Position numbers and translations under genes: made by a program. From Actinomycetota bacterium (lineage in GTDB: Bacteria; Actinomycetota; Geothermincolia; Fen-727; Anoxymicrobiaceae): a stretch of 9,299 bases of DNA. Shown piece after piece: positions 1 through 7,389 of this stretch (within the stretch, counting starts at the first letter, position 1; each line of letters begins with the position of its first letter). The notes beneath the pieces are model-generated. The model saw only the letters and a program-made list of their open reading frames with translations. It was not told the DNA's origin and ran no database searches. The DNA lies in NCBI GenBank assembly GCA_018894655.1, contig JAHIPE010000017.1, forward strand, positions 1-9,299, read 5' to 3'.

Positions 1-1644
1 GAGGAAGCAGAGGGGTTCACCCCCCTGAAGCTTTCGATGGTGTTCGACCTCTCGGAGCCTCCCCACCTGGGACCCGACGGCAAGTTCGACGACGATGAAC
101 TGGCCGAGGAGTGCTCCGCCAGCGGCAAGGAGCCGGGCTGGTTCAGGTCGATCGAGAGCGAGGTGGAGAAGTGGAAAGACCTGCGTTTCACGTTCTCCCT
201 GTCCCCGGTCATCCTGGAGGAAATGCTGGACATGGCCGACGGTTACGTGGTCAGGAAAGGCGAGAAGGAGATATCGGTGGGAAGCGACTCCGCGTCCGCC
301 ACCGACGTGGCGGTGGTGGTTTCCGGCTTCCAGGAGATGGCGGCCTCTCCGCGTATCCAGTTCCTCTCGACCCCCTTCGCCTCACCGGACCTGGAGACAC
401 TGGTCACGCTTGACTGGGCCGAAGACGCCCGCCAACAGATATCCATGGGGGATAAGACGCTGGAGGAAGGCCTCGAAAGCGCGATGGACGCGGAGTCCCT
501 CCACCCACCCGGCCTGAAAGCCAACTCCCAGGTGGTTGGTGAACTGAAGGCCGATTCGGGGCGGTTCCTCCTGCTATCCGGGCAACTGCTGAAGCGGACC
601 TCGCAAGGCAGGAAGCTGTCCACAGGCCTCTCCCTGGGCTCTCCGGTGGAAATCGCGGGCGCAGGTTACGGCCGGCAGGTGCTCGGCCTGTTCGCCGATG
701 CCCGCCTGGAGAAGGTCATCGGGCTGGTGGGGCCGAGCGGGGACCCCCACGGCGTCGCCCAGTGCATACTGTCCGATCTCACGAACCTGTACCTGGAGAG
801 GCCGGCCAGAACGCGCGCCTGCGTCCTTCTGTGGCCCAACTGGTGGCGCCCTTCCGCCCGTATCTTGGACGAGATTCTGAAGGCCGTCCATAGTTCCCCG
901 TGGCTCGAGAGCGTAACGCTGGGCGAGTGCTGGGCGGCGGTGCCGCCCATCGAGGACACGGTGCTGGAGATACCGGGACCCGACCTCGAGGAGGACGACT
1001 ACTTCACACAGGTGGGCTACGCCCGGAACCGGTACCACGATTACTCCGGGATTGCCCTGCCGGATAACCCCATACTCCCTTCGCTCGAGCGCAACCTGTT
1101 CATAAGCGAGAGCGACCTGTGGCGCCAGAGCGGCCGCGAGGCCCGGGGGCTGGAGTACGCGGAGTCGGTTATCAGAACGATCGACGGAGAGCTTGCCAAG
1201 GTGGGCATCCCCGCGATGGGCTCGGTCACGCTGACCAGCGAGAAAGCGGAGGTGCCCTTCTCCATCATCAACGGCACCTCCTACAAGATCAAGGCCGTGC
1301 TCAAGTTCTCAAGCAATGGGCTGTCCTTCCCCGACGGCGACTCCCTCGATGTCATCCTGGAGCCTAAGGAGAACCTCTTCGAGGTGCCCGTGGTAGCCAA
1401 CAAGAAAGGTAAGGTCCGTTTCACGGCCCGGCTGGAGACCGACCGCATCGTCCTGGCCGAGCTGAACATCCCCGTCCGGACCAGCCGGTTCAACACGTTC
1501 GCAATAATCCTGGTGGGGGGCCTGCTGGGGCTCATCGCACTGATATGGATACTGAAGATAGCGGCAAGGCGAAAGGTTGGAAAGCATAAAAAACACCAGT
1601 TCTCAAGAGCCAATAACAAAGAAGAACCGGAAGCAGGGTCTTAA
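1..1644 (+). CDS. DUF6049-type membrane-anchored protein, 5'-partial
   Basis: The frame is open from base 1, so the gene almost certainly starts upstream. The ATG at 37 falls inside the first conserved block (LSEPPHLGPDGKFDDDELAE), which in DUF6049 proteins is internal, after a signal peptide. In window numbering (547 residues), a second block near residues 62-80 (FTFSLSPVILEEML) resembles the family's 'ideal substrate/polysaccharide-deacetylase-like' pattern. Residues about 417-494 form a predicted beta-sandwich ending in VRTSRFNT. Residues about 499-519 are a single transmembrane helix (AIILVGGLLGLIALIWILKI), followed by a basic cytoplasmic tail. Known: DUF6049 genes sit directly before murJ in actinobacteria (Rv3909-Rv3910); their role is not established. 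Inferred: an extracytoplasmic, membrane-tethered partner of cell-wall assembly. Its last 68 nt overlap the murJ frame, indicating co-transcription. The family call rests on motif memory plus synteny. Confidence 0.8.
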   Translation, partial: EEAEGFTPLKLSMVFDLSEPPHLGPDGKFDDDELAEECSASGKEPGWFRSIESEVEKWKDLRFTFSLSPVILEEMLDMADGYVVRKGEKEISVGSDSASATDVAVVVSGFQEMAASPRIQFLSTPFASPDLETLVTLDWAEDARQQISMGDKTLEEGLESAMDAESLHPPGLKANSQVVGELKADSGRFLLLSGQLLKRTSQGRKLSTGLSLGSPVEIAGAGYGRQVLGLFADARLEKVIGLVGPSGDPHGVAQCILSDLTNLYLERPARTRACVLLWPNWWRPSARILDEILKAVHSSPWLESVTLGECWAAVPPIEDTVLEIPGPDLEEDDYFTQVGYARNRYHDYSGIALPDNPILPSLERNLFISESDLWRQSGREARGLEYAESVIRTIDGELAKVGIPAMGSVTLTSEKAEVPFSIINGTSYKIKAVLKFSSNGLSFPDGDSLDVILEPKENLFEVPVVANKKGKVRFTARLETDRIVLAELNIPVRTSRFNTFAIILVGGLLGLIALIWILKIAARRKVGKHKKHQFSRANNKEEPEAGS

Positions 1645-3277
1645 ACCCGCCTCGTTCGCCAGGGGCGCCTCGGTCATGACCCTTGGCACCACCATCAGCA
1701 GGGTGACCGGCTTCATCCGCGTCGCCGCCCTGGCGGCGGTGCTCGGCCTCACCGCCAGGGGGATGGCCGACTCGTTCAACCTTGCCAATATCACCCCTAA
1801 TATCATCTACGACATGATCATCGGCGGGGTGCTGGCCTCGCTGTTCATACCGGTGTTCATCGAGTACATGAAGACAAGAGGCGAGGAGGAGGCCTGGTAC
1901 ATCGCAAACTCGGTATTCAACATCACGCTGGTACTGCTCTCGGTGACCGCGGTTGCCCTGTCGATCGCCGCGCCGTACGTGATAAAGGCCCAGACCTTCC
2001 TGTCTCACGGCCGCTCCCAGATGCAGGCCGACGCGACGTTCCTCCTGCGCTTCTTCATCTTCGAGATCATCTTCTACGGCATATGCGCCATATACACCGG
2101 GATACTCAACTCCTACAAGCACTTCACGATACCCGCGTTCGCCCCCATCACCAACAACGTTGTGGTAATTGCCACGGTCGCCATCTACTACTTTTATCCC
2201 AACAAGTACGTGCTGGCGATCGGGGCCACTCTCGGCGTTGTAGCTATGGCGATGATCCAGTTGCCGTGGCTCCGACGCACCGGCTTCCGTTACCGGCCGG
2301 TCCTGGACGTCAAGCACCCCGCGGTCAGGAAACTGGGGCGCCTGGCGGTCCCGGTGCTTGTGTACGTCCTTATCAACCAGGTCGGGTTGTGGGTGGTCAA
2401 CATCCTGGCCGCGCAGGTCCAGGGGGGCATCTCCGCTTTCCAGTACAGCTATATCTTCTTCCAGCTGCCGTACGGCGTGATTGCCGTCTCTATCATAACC
2501 GCGCTGTTCCCGATCCTCTCCGAGCATTCCGTCAAGGAGGAGAAGTCGAAGATCGTGAAATCGACGTCCCTGGGTATCAGGACCACCGCGTTCGTGATAA
2601 TACCAGCCTCCGTCGCCTACGCGGTGCTCGCCAGGCCGATCGTCCGGCTCCTTCTGCAGCACCTCAACTTCGGGGCCAGCGACACGGAGATGCTCGCCTC
2701 GGTTATCTTCTGCTTCGTGCTGGGCCTGTTCTTCTTCTCGACCTTCATGCTGATCCTCAAGGTCTTCTACTCGATGCAGGACACCAAGACTCCCATGATC
2801 TTCGCGGCTATCACCATCGGGTTCAACATCGGGATCGACTTCCTCTTCTTCTACACTTTTTCAAGCGATGTCATGAAGGTGTCCGGCCTTGCCCTGGGGC
2901 ACTCCACAGCGTACCTGATAGGGGCTTTCGCCGTCGCCCTTGTCTTGAGGAAGAGGCTGGGGGGGCTGGACGGCCGCGGGGTGGCCTGGTCACTCGCCAA
3001 GATATGCGCGGCGTCGGCGCTTATGGGTGGCGCCTGCTGGGGCGTAGCGAAGCTGGTGGAGTCCCTGGTTGGGGTCGATAGCTTCGGCGGCCAACTGCTG
3101 CAGGTCGGGCTTGCCCTGGCGGTGGCGGCCGCGGTGTACACAGGTATCTCGGTGCTGCTCAGGTCTGAGGAGATGAACGCCCTCAAGCGGCTGCTCGCCC
3201 AGCTGCTGGGAAAAAAGCAGTCGGAGCTTACGCCGCACGGAAGGGAACCGGTGGATGATGATAGTATCATTGAGTAG
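1577..3277 (+). CDS. murJ: Lipid II flippase MurJ (MviN family)
   Basis: A multi-spanning MOP-superfamily flippase that moves the peptidoglycan precursor lipid II across the cytoplasmic membrane. At 566 residues it is in the usual size range and has about 14 hydrophobic helices. Diagnostic blocks: TM1 ASVMTLGTTISRVTGFIRVA with R42 and R48, the equivalents of the essential TM1 arginines of E. coli MurJ; D65 in ADSFNLA; PNIIYDMIIGGVLASLFIPV (residues 74-93), close to actinobacterial MurJ; QLPYGVIAVSIITALFPILSEHS (296-318); and FYSMQDTKTP (397-406). TTG 1577 is chosen because a stop at 1559 closes the frame upstream and the next ATG (1676) would cut into TM1. An AAGG lies about 7 nt before the TTG. 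The start lies inside the preceding gene (68-nt overlap), so coupling is likely. The C-terminus is a short charged tail, without the pseudokinase region fused to MurJ in mycobacteria. Confidence 0.95.
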   Translation: MESIKNTSSQEPITKKNRKQGLKPASFARGASVMTLGTTISRVTGFIRVAALAAVLGLTARGMADSFNLANITPNIIYDMIIGGVLASLFIPVFIEYMKTRGEEEAWYIANSVFNITLVLLSVTAVALSIAAPYVIKAQTFLSHGRSQMQADATFLLRFFIFEIIFYGICAIYTGILNSYKHFTIPAFAPITNNVVVIATVAIYYFYPNKYVLAIGATLGVVAMAMIQLPWLRRTGFRYRPVLDVKHPAVRKLGRLAVPVLVYVLINQVGLWVVNILAAQVQGGISAFQYSYIFFQLPYGVIAVSIITALFPILSEHSVKEEKSKIVKSTSLGIRTTAFVIIPASVAYAVLARPIVRLLLQHLNFGASDTEMLASVIFCFVLGLFFFSTFMLILKVFYSMQDTKTPMIFAAITIGFNIGIDFLFFYTFSSDVMKVSGLALGHSTAYLIGAFAVALVLRKRLGGLDGRGVAWSLAKICAASALMGGACWGVAKLVESLVGVDSFGGQLLQVGLALAVAAAVYTGISVLLRSEEMNALKRLLAQLLGKKQSELTPHGREPVDDDSIIE

Positions 3278-3286
3278 CGTGTGATT

Positions 3287-3292
3287 GGGAGG
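3287..3292 (+). promoter_or_regulatory. Shine-Dalgarno GGGAGG selecting the TTG start at 3301
   Basis: GGGAGG stands 8 nt before TTG 3301, an ideal spacing. The in-frame ATG codons at 3319, 3337 and 3343 lack a comparable site, so this motif decides the start of the small membrane protein gene. Confidence 0.6.
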
Positions 3293-3300
3293 TTCGGCAG

Positions 3301-3729
3301 TTGCGGCTAAGGTGCTTGATGTTGGACGAGAGCGGAATGATAATGCGCGCCATTGTAAAGTGGGGCATCCTCGTCGTCTTCATAGGCCTCATCATCGTGG
3401 AGGTGGGGCCTCCTATCTGGATACGCATCTTCGCGGTCCAGAACGTGGACGATGTTGCCAGCGCGGCCGCCTGCGACTACCGGATGTACCACGACGAGGA
3501 AACAGCACGGGAAACCGCCGCCGAGAAGCTGCGGCTGATGGGTCACTCAGACGAAGAGATCGAGGAGTGCGTGGTTGAGTTCCTGCCACCCGGAAACGTA
3601 GGGAAGCAAACGGTCCGGGTGACGGTGGTCAAGTACGCAAACACCCTCATTACACGTCATATAGAGCAACTGAAGAGGTTCGCCCGCGTCACCACCACCA
3701 AGGAGGTGAACATCGGGGAGGCACGGTAG
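3301..3729 (+). CDS. Small single-pass membrane protein, unknown function
   Basis: 142 residues from TTG 3301; the product would be 128 residues if ATG 3343 is used. Residues about 20-42 (KWGILVVFIGLIIVEVGPPIWIRI) are one hydrophobic helix. It is followed by an acidic helical stretch (VDDVASAAACDYRMYHDEETARETAAEKLRLMG), a beta-rich part (KQTVRVTVVKYANTLI) and a basic C-terminal segment. C58 and C90 could pair outside the cell. The order of short N-terminal anchor, Ala-rich helix and beta strands recalls TadE-like pilus minor proteins, but I see no diagnostic TadE signature, so no function is assigned. The gene starts 23 nt after the murJ stop and probably belongs to the same operon, making an envelope role the most reasonable inference. 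Confidence 0.75.
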   Translation: MRLRCLMLDESGMIMRAIVKWGILVVFIGLIIVEVGPPIWIRIFAVQNVDDVASAAACDYRMYHDEETARETAAEKLRLMGHSDEEIEECVVEFLPPGNVGKQTVRVTVVKYANTLITRHIEQLKRFARVTTTKEVNIGEAR

Positions 3730-3739
3730 CAGCGCAGTG

Positions 3740-3756
3740 CCGCCACGCCCCGGCGG
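3740..3756. terminator. GC-rich hairpin in the convergent gap
   Basis: CCGCC (3740-3744) and GGCGG (3752-3756) can pair around a 7-nt loop in the 30-bp gap between two convergent genes. There is no T-run on either strand, so it is at best a weak bidirectional terminator or part of one. The position is the main support. Confidence 0.3.
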
Positions 3757-3759
3757 AGG

Positions 3760-4023
3760 CTACTCCTGGCCCTCCGGCTTGTCCTGGTCTACCGGGTAGA
3801 ACAAGTAGACCTGGTTGCGGTTGAGGCCGATGAACGCTGCCTTCTGCAGGAGCTTTCCATCCCCCAGGCTATATATCTCCGCGTCGGTAATAGGCATGAA
3901 AACCTGTTCCTTCATATTGACGAGGTCCATCAGCCTTGCCCCCGGGTACATGTACATGTCACCCACTACCCGGAAGCGGCCCACCAGCGCCGTGATCCTT
4001 GTTTTCTCCTTGTCGATATGCAT
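3760..4023 (-). CDS. DUF6812-like small soluble protein
   Basis: 87 residues with no signal peptide or membrane segment. The core ITALVGRFRVVGDMYMYPGARLMDLVN, then VFMPITDAEIYSL, then KAAFIGLNRNQVYLFYP alternates short beta strands in the way I associate with DUF6812, a small family of unknown role. The R-L-x-D-x-[VL]-N and F-x-x-[LI]-T-[DN]-A features are the strongest match. The start is ATG 4023, with AGGAGGG at 4033-4039 on the minus strand, 9 nt upstream. It lies 93 nt downstream of the DUF2085-type gene in the same direction and may share its transcript. Family name from memory; function unknown. Confidence 0.75.
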   Translation of the reverse strand: MHIDKEKTRITALVGRFRVVGDMYMYPGARLMDLVNMKEQVFMPITDAEIYSLGDGKLLQKAAFIGLNRNQVYLFYPVDQDKPEGQE

Positions 4024-4116
4024 AGTTGCCCGCCCTCCTGTTCTCCCTCCCGGGAAACGCCGCTCCTCTTTCCGTTATTCTATACGTTTCTCGGTTTCCC
4101 TGTAGCCGCCCCGCCC

Positions 4117-4803
4117 TTAAAGGAGTTTCTCCACCATCCAGTGGAGCCGGTTCGACACCGCCATTTCGACCAGTGCCGCGGCGGCGGCCAGTGCCCCGAT
4201 CGAGAGGACCCGCGGGGCGCGGCCCTCTCCCGCGGTGGACGCCACCAGGGATATCAGCGTGAAGTTCAGTACCAGCAACGTGAACAGTATGGAAAGGCTC
4301 ACCAGCGGGGCCCATACCCAGAAAGCCCACGGCCGGCGGGGCAGGAGGGCCAGGCATATCCCCCCGGGCACCAGGAGCAACAGCAGGACGTTCCACCACC
4401 TCTGCGGGATCCTTTGGCCCTCTCTCCCGGTCAGCTGGCTTACCACAAGCGGGAACACCAGGGCCGCGATCCCGGTTCCCGCGAGCGCCCCGGTGGCAAG
4501 CCTCACCAGGTTCGTGGTCTCTCGCCACCCCGCGTACGACGTGATCGCGTCGATGGCGGTCGGGACCAGGAAGAGCGCCAGCACCGCCATCACCTGCCAG
4601 GGCGGGAAGCGATCACCCTCGCGCCGGTAGATGATCAGCAGCGCCAGAAAGCATACCGCGAACCCCAGGAACAGCCCCGTGTCCCTGGCGCAGACCGGGA
4701 GTTGCCTGCCCCCGAAGTGCAGGCTCTTCTCGGGGAGCTGGTGGCATATCGCGAACCCCAACTGGTTCATTATCCATTCAAGTAAAGAGACTATCCGGCC
4801 CAT
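4117..4803 (-). CDS. DUF2085 family multi-spanning membrane protein
   Basis: 228 residues from ATG 4803. The N-terminal signature FAICHQLPEKSLHFGGRQLPVCARDTGLFLG (residues 17-47) is the DUF2085 hallmark: C20-H21-Q22, then P24/K26/S27, then C38-A-R-D-T-G. The second family block, PTAIDAITSYAGWRETTNLVRLATG (81-105), is also present. Hydrophobic segments lie near 45-60, 70-90, 104-124, 138-155, 163-188 and 200-214. The Cys-His-Cys arrangement suggests metal or redox chemistry at the membrane, but the family has no established function. The frame stays open to TTG 4818. ATG 4803 is preferred because it precedes the conserved block by a normal distance and a TATAGT box ends 6 nt before it, fitting a leaderless start. 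No Shine-Dalgarno is visible. Confidence 0.85.
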   Translation of the reverse strand: MGRIVSLLEWIMNQLGFAICHQLPEKSLHFGGRQLPVCARDTGLFLGFAVCFLALLIIYRREGDRFPPWQVMAVLALFLVPTAIDAITSYAGWRETTNLVRLATGALAGTGIAALVFPLVVSQLTGREGQRIPQRWWNVLLLLLVPGGICLALLPRRPWAFWVWAPLVSLSILFTLLVLNFTLISLVASTAGEGRAPRVLSIGALAAAAALVEMAVSNRLHWMVEKLL

Positions 4804-4809
4804 GCATCT

Positions 4810-4815
4810 ACTATA
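4810..4815 (-). promoter_or_regulatory. -10 box TATAGT, possible leaderless promoter of the DUF2085 gene
   Basis: On the minus strand TATAGT ends 6 nt before ATG 4803, which would put transcription initiation at or next to the A of the ATG. No Shine-Dalgarno is visible for this gene. No convincing -35 is seen at 16-18 nt. Leaderless messages with a TANNNT box about 7 nt from the start are common in actinobacteria. Confidence 0.4.
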
Positions 4816-4867
4816 CAAGAAGTGGTAGATTAACCTGTGGCGATGGCGGACGATTGACAGGAGACCG

Positions 4868-5989
4868 ATGGAAAGGCCGCTTCTGTTCGCAGAGTGCCCC
4901 GCCCTCGAGCGCGGGGTCCAGTGGACCTCGCTGGGCGACTACCCGACCCCGGTGGAGAAGCTGGAGGGGCTGTGCCGCTCCGAGGGCATCAGCGATCTGT
5001 ACGTCAAGCGAGACGACCTGAGCTCACCCCACTACGGCGGGAACAAGGTACGCAAGCTCGAGTACCTGCTCGCCCGGGCACGCGCGCTCGGCCACGATGT
5101 CGCCATTACGTTCGGCGCCGCCGGCTCCAACCACGTGCTTGCCACGGTCATCCACGGGGAAAGGGTGGGGGTTCGGACGATCGCCGTACTGATGCCCCAG
5201 CCCAACGCCGCCTACGTCAGGAAGAACCTGCTGCTGGACTACCTCCACGGCGCCGAGTTAGTCGTCGCCCGGTCGGTCGCGACAATGCCCCTCGCGTTCG
5301 CCCGGGGAATGATGGCCGGATACGATCGGGAGAAGCGCATGTTCCCGTTCGTGATACCGCCCGGCGGCACCAACCTCCCGGGATGCTTGGGATACGTGAA
5401 CGCCGCCCTCGAGATAAAGCAACAGGTGGACGAAGGGCTTCTCCCCGAGCCGGAGTTCATCTTCGTCACCTACGGGAGCGGCGGCACCGCGGCGGGGCTG
5501 GTCGTGGGGGCGCAACTGGCAGGGCTCAGCAGCAGGGTGGTCCCGGTCCGGGTGGTGGAGAAGGTGGCCTGCAACCGCCGGCTCCTGGCCTGGCACATCA
5601 ACCGTACCGCCCGGTTTCTAAAGCGCAACTGCCCGGTGGCTAACCTGCGGGGGGTCCGCCCAGGTGACATCACCTTGATAGACAACTTCGCCGGGAGGCA
5701 CTACGCGCGGTTCACCGAGGAGGGCATGGACGCCGTAGACAAGGCGAGGAGGTACGACGGAATCAAACTGGAGGGCACCTACACCGGCAAGACCCTGGCC
5801 GGCGCCCTCGACTTCATCAAGCGTGAAGGCCTGTCGGAGCGGACCTCCCTGTTCTGGAACACCTACAACTCCGCCGACCTGTACCCCCCGGTTGCCGACA
5901 TCGACTACCACCTCCTGCCACCCGAGTTACACAGGTACTTCACCTCGCCGCTCCAGGAGGAGGAGATGGGCCACGAGGTGGTGTACTGA
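4868..5989 (+). CDS. PLP-dependent enzyme, ACC deaminase / D-cysteine desulfhydrase family
   Basis: A 373-residue fold-type II PLP enzyme, presumably cytosolic. K60 in YVKRDDLSSPHYGGNKVRKLEYL (45-67) is the Schiff-base lysine. FGAAGSNHVLAT (82-93) is the substrate/carboxylate loop, TYGSGGTAAGL (201-211) binds the PLP phosphate, and FWNTYNSADLYP lies near the C-terminus. The family covers 1-aminocyclopropane-1-carboxylate deaminase and D-cysteine desulfhydrase, both giving ammonia plus a keto product. The loop here reads GAAGSNHV rather than the GxxQSNxxR of characterised members, so neither substrate should be assigned. ATG 4868 follows AGGAG (4859-4863) by 4 nt. The gene is divergent from the DUF2085 gene and appears monocistronic: 148 bp and a terminator-like hairpin separate it from the ATPase gene. 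Confidence 0.88.
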   Translation: MERPLLFAECPALERGVQWTSLGDYPTPVEKLEGLCRSEGISDLYVKRDDLSSPHYGGNKVRKLEYLLARARALGHDVAITFGAAGSNHVLATVIHGERVGVRTIAVLMPQPNAAYVRKNLLLDYLHGAELVVARSVATMPLAFARGMMAGYDREKRMFPFVIPPGGTNLPGCLGYVNAALEIKQQVDEGLLPEPEFIFVTYGSGGTAAGLVVGAQLAGLSSRVVPVRVVEKVACNRRLLAWHINRTARFLKRNCPVANLRGVRPGDITLIDNFAGRHYARFTEEGMDAVDKARRYDGIKLEGTYTGKTLAGALDFIKREGLSERTSLFWNTYNSADLYPPVADIDYHLLPPELHRYFTSPLQEEEMGHEVVY

Positions 5990-6027
5990 GCCGGCCCGGT
6001 CATTCAAGACAGGTCAGTAGTATAACG

Positions 6028-6042
6028 ACCGCAACGGTTTTT
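6028..6042 (+). terminator. Weak terminator-like hairpin with T5
   Basis: ACCG (6028-6031), a 3-nt loop and CGGT (6035-6038) run straight into TTTTT (6038-6042). The stem has only 4 pairs, so it is weak, but it is the only such structure after the PLP-enzyme gene. Confidence 0.3.
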
Positions 6043-6053
6043 CAAACGCGCTG
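6043..6053 (+). repeat. 11-bp direct repeat CAAACGCGCTG, left copy
   Basis: An exact match to 7390-7400. The two copies bracket the ATPase gene and its promoter region, lying 84 bp before its start and 31 bp after its stop. They could mark an insertion boundary (target duplication or recombination site) or be chance. Confidence 0.4.
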
Positions 6054-6085
6054 TAGATATCCGGAACAAGGGCCGCCGCCAATAC

Positions 6086-6113
6086 TTGCAATGTTGCAGT
6101 CAGAATGCATAAT
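6086..6113 (+). promoter_or_regulatory. Probable promoter of the AAA_14/DUF4143 ATPase gene
   Basis: TTGCAA (6086-6091) and CATAAT (6108-6113) are separated by 16 nt, in a stretch clearly more AT-rich than the neighbouring genes. The -35 region lies in the near-palindrome TGCAA-TG-TTGCA (6087-6098), which could serve as an operator. The message would have a short leader to ATG 6138. Confidence 0.45.
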
Positions 6114-6137
6114 TACAATTAATAAGGGAGATGGGGT

Positions 6138-7358
6138 ATGGTTGGAAGATATATAAAGAGGTCACTGGAACCTATTCTCGAAAAGGCTGCGTCCGAGTTT
6201 CCGGCTGTCGTCTTGACCGGCCCCAGGCAGTCGGGCAAGACAACGTTGCTTCAACATCTCTTCAGCAACCGCCGCTATGTTTCGCTTGAGCCGCCGGACG
6301 TCCGTGCGGCAGCACTCGAAGACCCGAGGGGATTCATGGAGGCCTTTCCCGCGCCGGTGATCTTCGACGAGGTCCAATACGCGCCGGATATGCTTCCCTA
6401 TGTCAAGGAGCAGATCGACGCCCATCGACACGAACCCGGGCAGTACATTCTCACCGGTTCACAGAACCTGCTGCTTTTAGACAATGTCACTGAATCCCTG
6501 GCCGGCAGAGCGGCAGTGCTTCGCCTGCTTCCGATGTCACGGCGAGAGGCCGAGGGTCGGCCGCAGGCTATGCCGCCTTGGGAATCCGCCGAAGAAGGCA
6601 TCCGGCGGAAGGGAACCTCGACCAGGCAGTTGTGGGCGGACTTCCTGCGAGGTTACTATCCTGAACTCGTCGCAAACCCCGGTCGCGACGCAAGCTTGTG
6701 GCACGCGGGCTACGTCCAAACCTACCTCGAACGCGATGTGCGGAGTATCCGCCAGGTTGGCGACTTGTCTCAATTCCAATCTTTCCTCACCGCGCTGGCG
6801 GCGCGGAGTGCCCAACTCCTTAACCTGAGTGACCTGGCGAAAGACCTCGGCGTGGCTGTAAACACCGTAAAGGCCTGGCTTTCCGTGCTCGAAGCTTCAT
6901 ACCAGATCATCGTCCTGCGACCCTATTTTGCAAACATCGGGAAACGGCTGGTCAAGACACCTAAAGTATATTTCATGGACACGGGCACTCTTTGTTATCT
7001 CACCGGCTTGAAGGATCCCGAGCATGCGGCATCAGGACCACTCGGCGGAGCAATAATGGAGACCGCGGTCCTGTCGGAGATTGTCAAAGTATTGACCCAT
7101 CAAGGCCTTGAGCCGCGCGTGTACTTCTGGCGGACCTCTGCCGGTTCGGAGGTGGACATCCTGGTAGAAGTCGCCGGTGGGCTCGTTCCCATCGAGGTGA
7201 AGCTCACAGCGACTCCGCGCACCACAATGGCCTCTGCAATCAGGACGTTTCAAGCGGATTTCGGTGATAGGGCTTTGCCTGGCTACGTGGTCCATCCAGG
7301 AGAGATAAGGCTGCCACTCGGACCGGGAGCAACCGCCCTGCCTTTCAGTGAGCTGTGA
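6138..7358 (+). CDS. AAA_14 / DUF4143 ATP-binding protein
   Basis: A full-length 406-residue member of the widespread AAA_14-DUF4143 family. Walker A is GPRQSGKTT (28-36) and Walker B is VIFDEVQYAP (74-83). A sensor-like ILTGSQNLLLL (104-114) follows, then the DUF4143 part: a winged-helix-like LSDLAKDLGVAVNTVKAWLSVLE (230-252), then KVYFMDTGTLCYLTGL (276-291). The C-terminus YFWRTSAGSEVDILVE...LVPIEVK carries D340, E353 and K355, the D...ExK layout of PD-(D/E)XK nucleases. The cellular role of the family is unsettled; members are often horizontally acquired and patchily distributed. ATG 6138 has GGGAG (6126-6130) 7 nt upstream. Its coding sequence looks less GC-biased than the left-hand genes, it has its own promoter, and it is bracketed by 11-bp repeats, all fitting acquisition. 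No key motif is missing, so it should be functional. Confidence 0.93.
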   Translation: MVGRYIKRSLEPILEKAASEFPAVVLTGPRQSGKTTLLQHLFSNRRYVSLEPPDVRAAALEDPRGFMEAFPAPVIFDEVQYAPDMLPYVKEQIDAHRHEPGQYILTGSQNLLLLDNVTESLAGRAAVLRLLPMSRREAEGRPQAMPPWESAEEGIRRKGTSTRQLWADFLRGYYPELVANPGRDASLWHAGYVQTYLERDVRSIRQVGDLSQFQSFLTALAARSAQLLNLSDLAKDLGVAVNTVKAWLSVLEASYQIIVLRPYFANIGKRLVKTPKVYFMDTGTLCYLTGLKDPEHAASGPLGGAIMETAVLSEIVKVLTHQGLEPRVYFWRTSAGSEVDILVEVAGGLVPIEVKLTATPRTTMASAIRTFQADFGDRALPGYVVHPGEIRLPLGPGATALPFSEL

Positions 7359-7369
7359 ATGCGGCTCAC
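7348..7369 (+). terminator. Hairpin spanning the ATPase stop codon
   Basis: GTGAGC (7348-7353) and GCTCAC (7364-7369) are perfect 6-bp arms with a 10-nt loop that contains the TGA. No T-run follows, so it may limit read-through or protect the 3' end rather than act as a classical terminator. Confidence 0.3.
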
Positions 7370-7389
7370 ATGAAAATGAAGCTGAAGTG

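Noticed and set aside
1532..2662. A 376-codon open frame on the minus strand
   Set aside because: It lies opposite murJ, and its composition (runs of D, R, G, E, H, V) is the shadow expected from the GC-rich codon use of murJ. There are no family motifs.
3959..4528. A 189-codon minus-strand frame, and plus-strand frames across 4018-4785
   Set aside because: They overlap the DUF2085-type gene, which has clear family motifs and membrane helices. The alternatives are Arg/Pro/Gly-rich with no recognisable fold.
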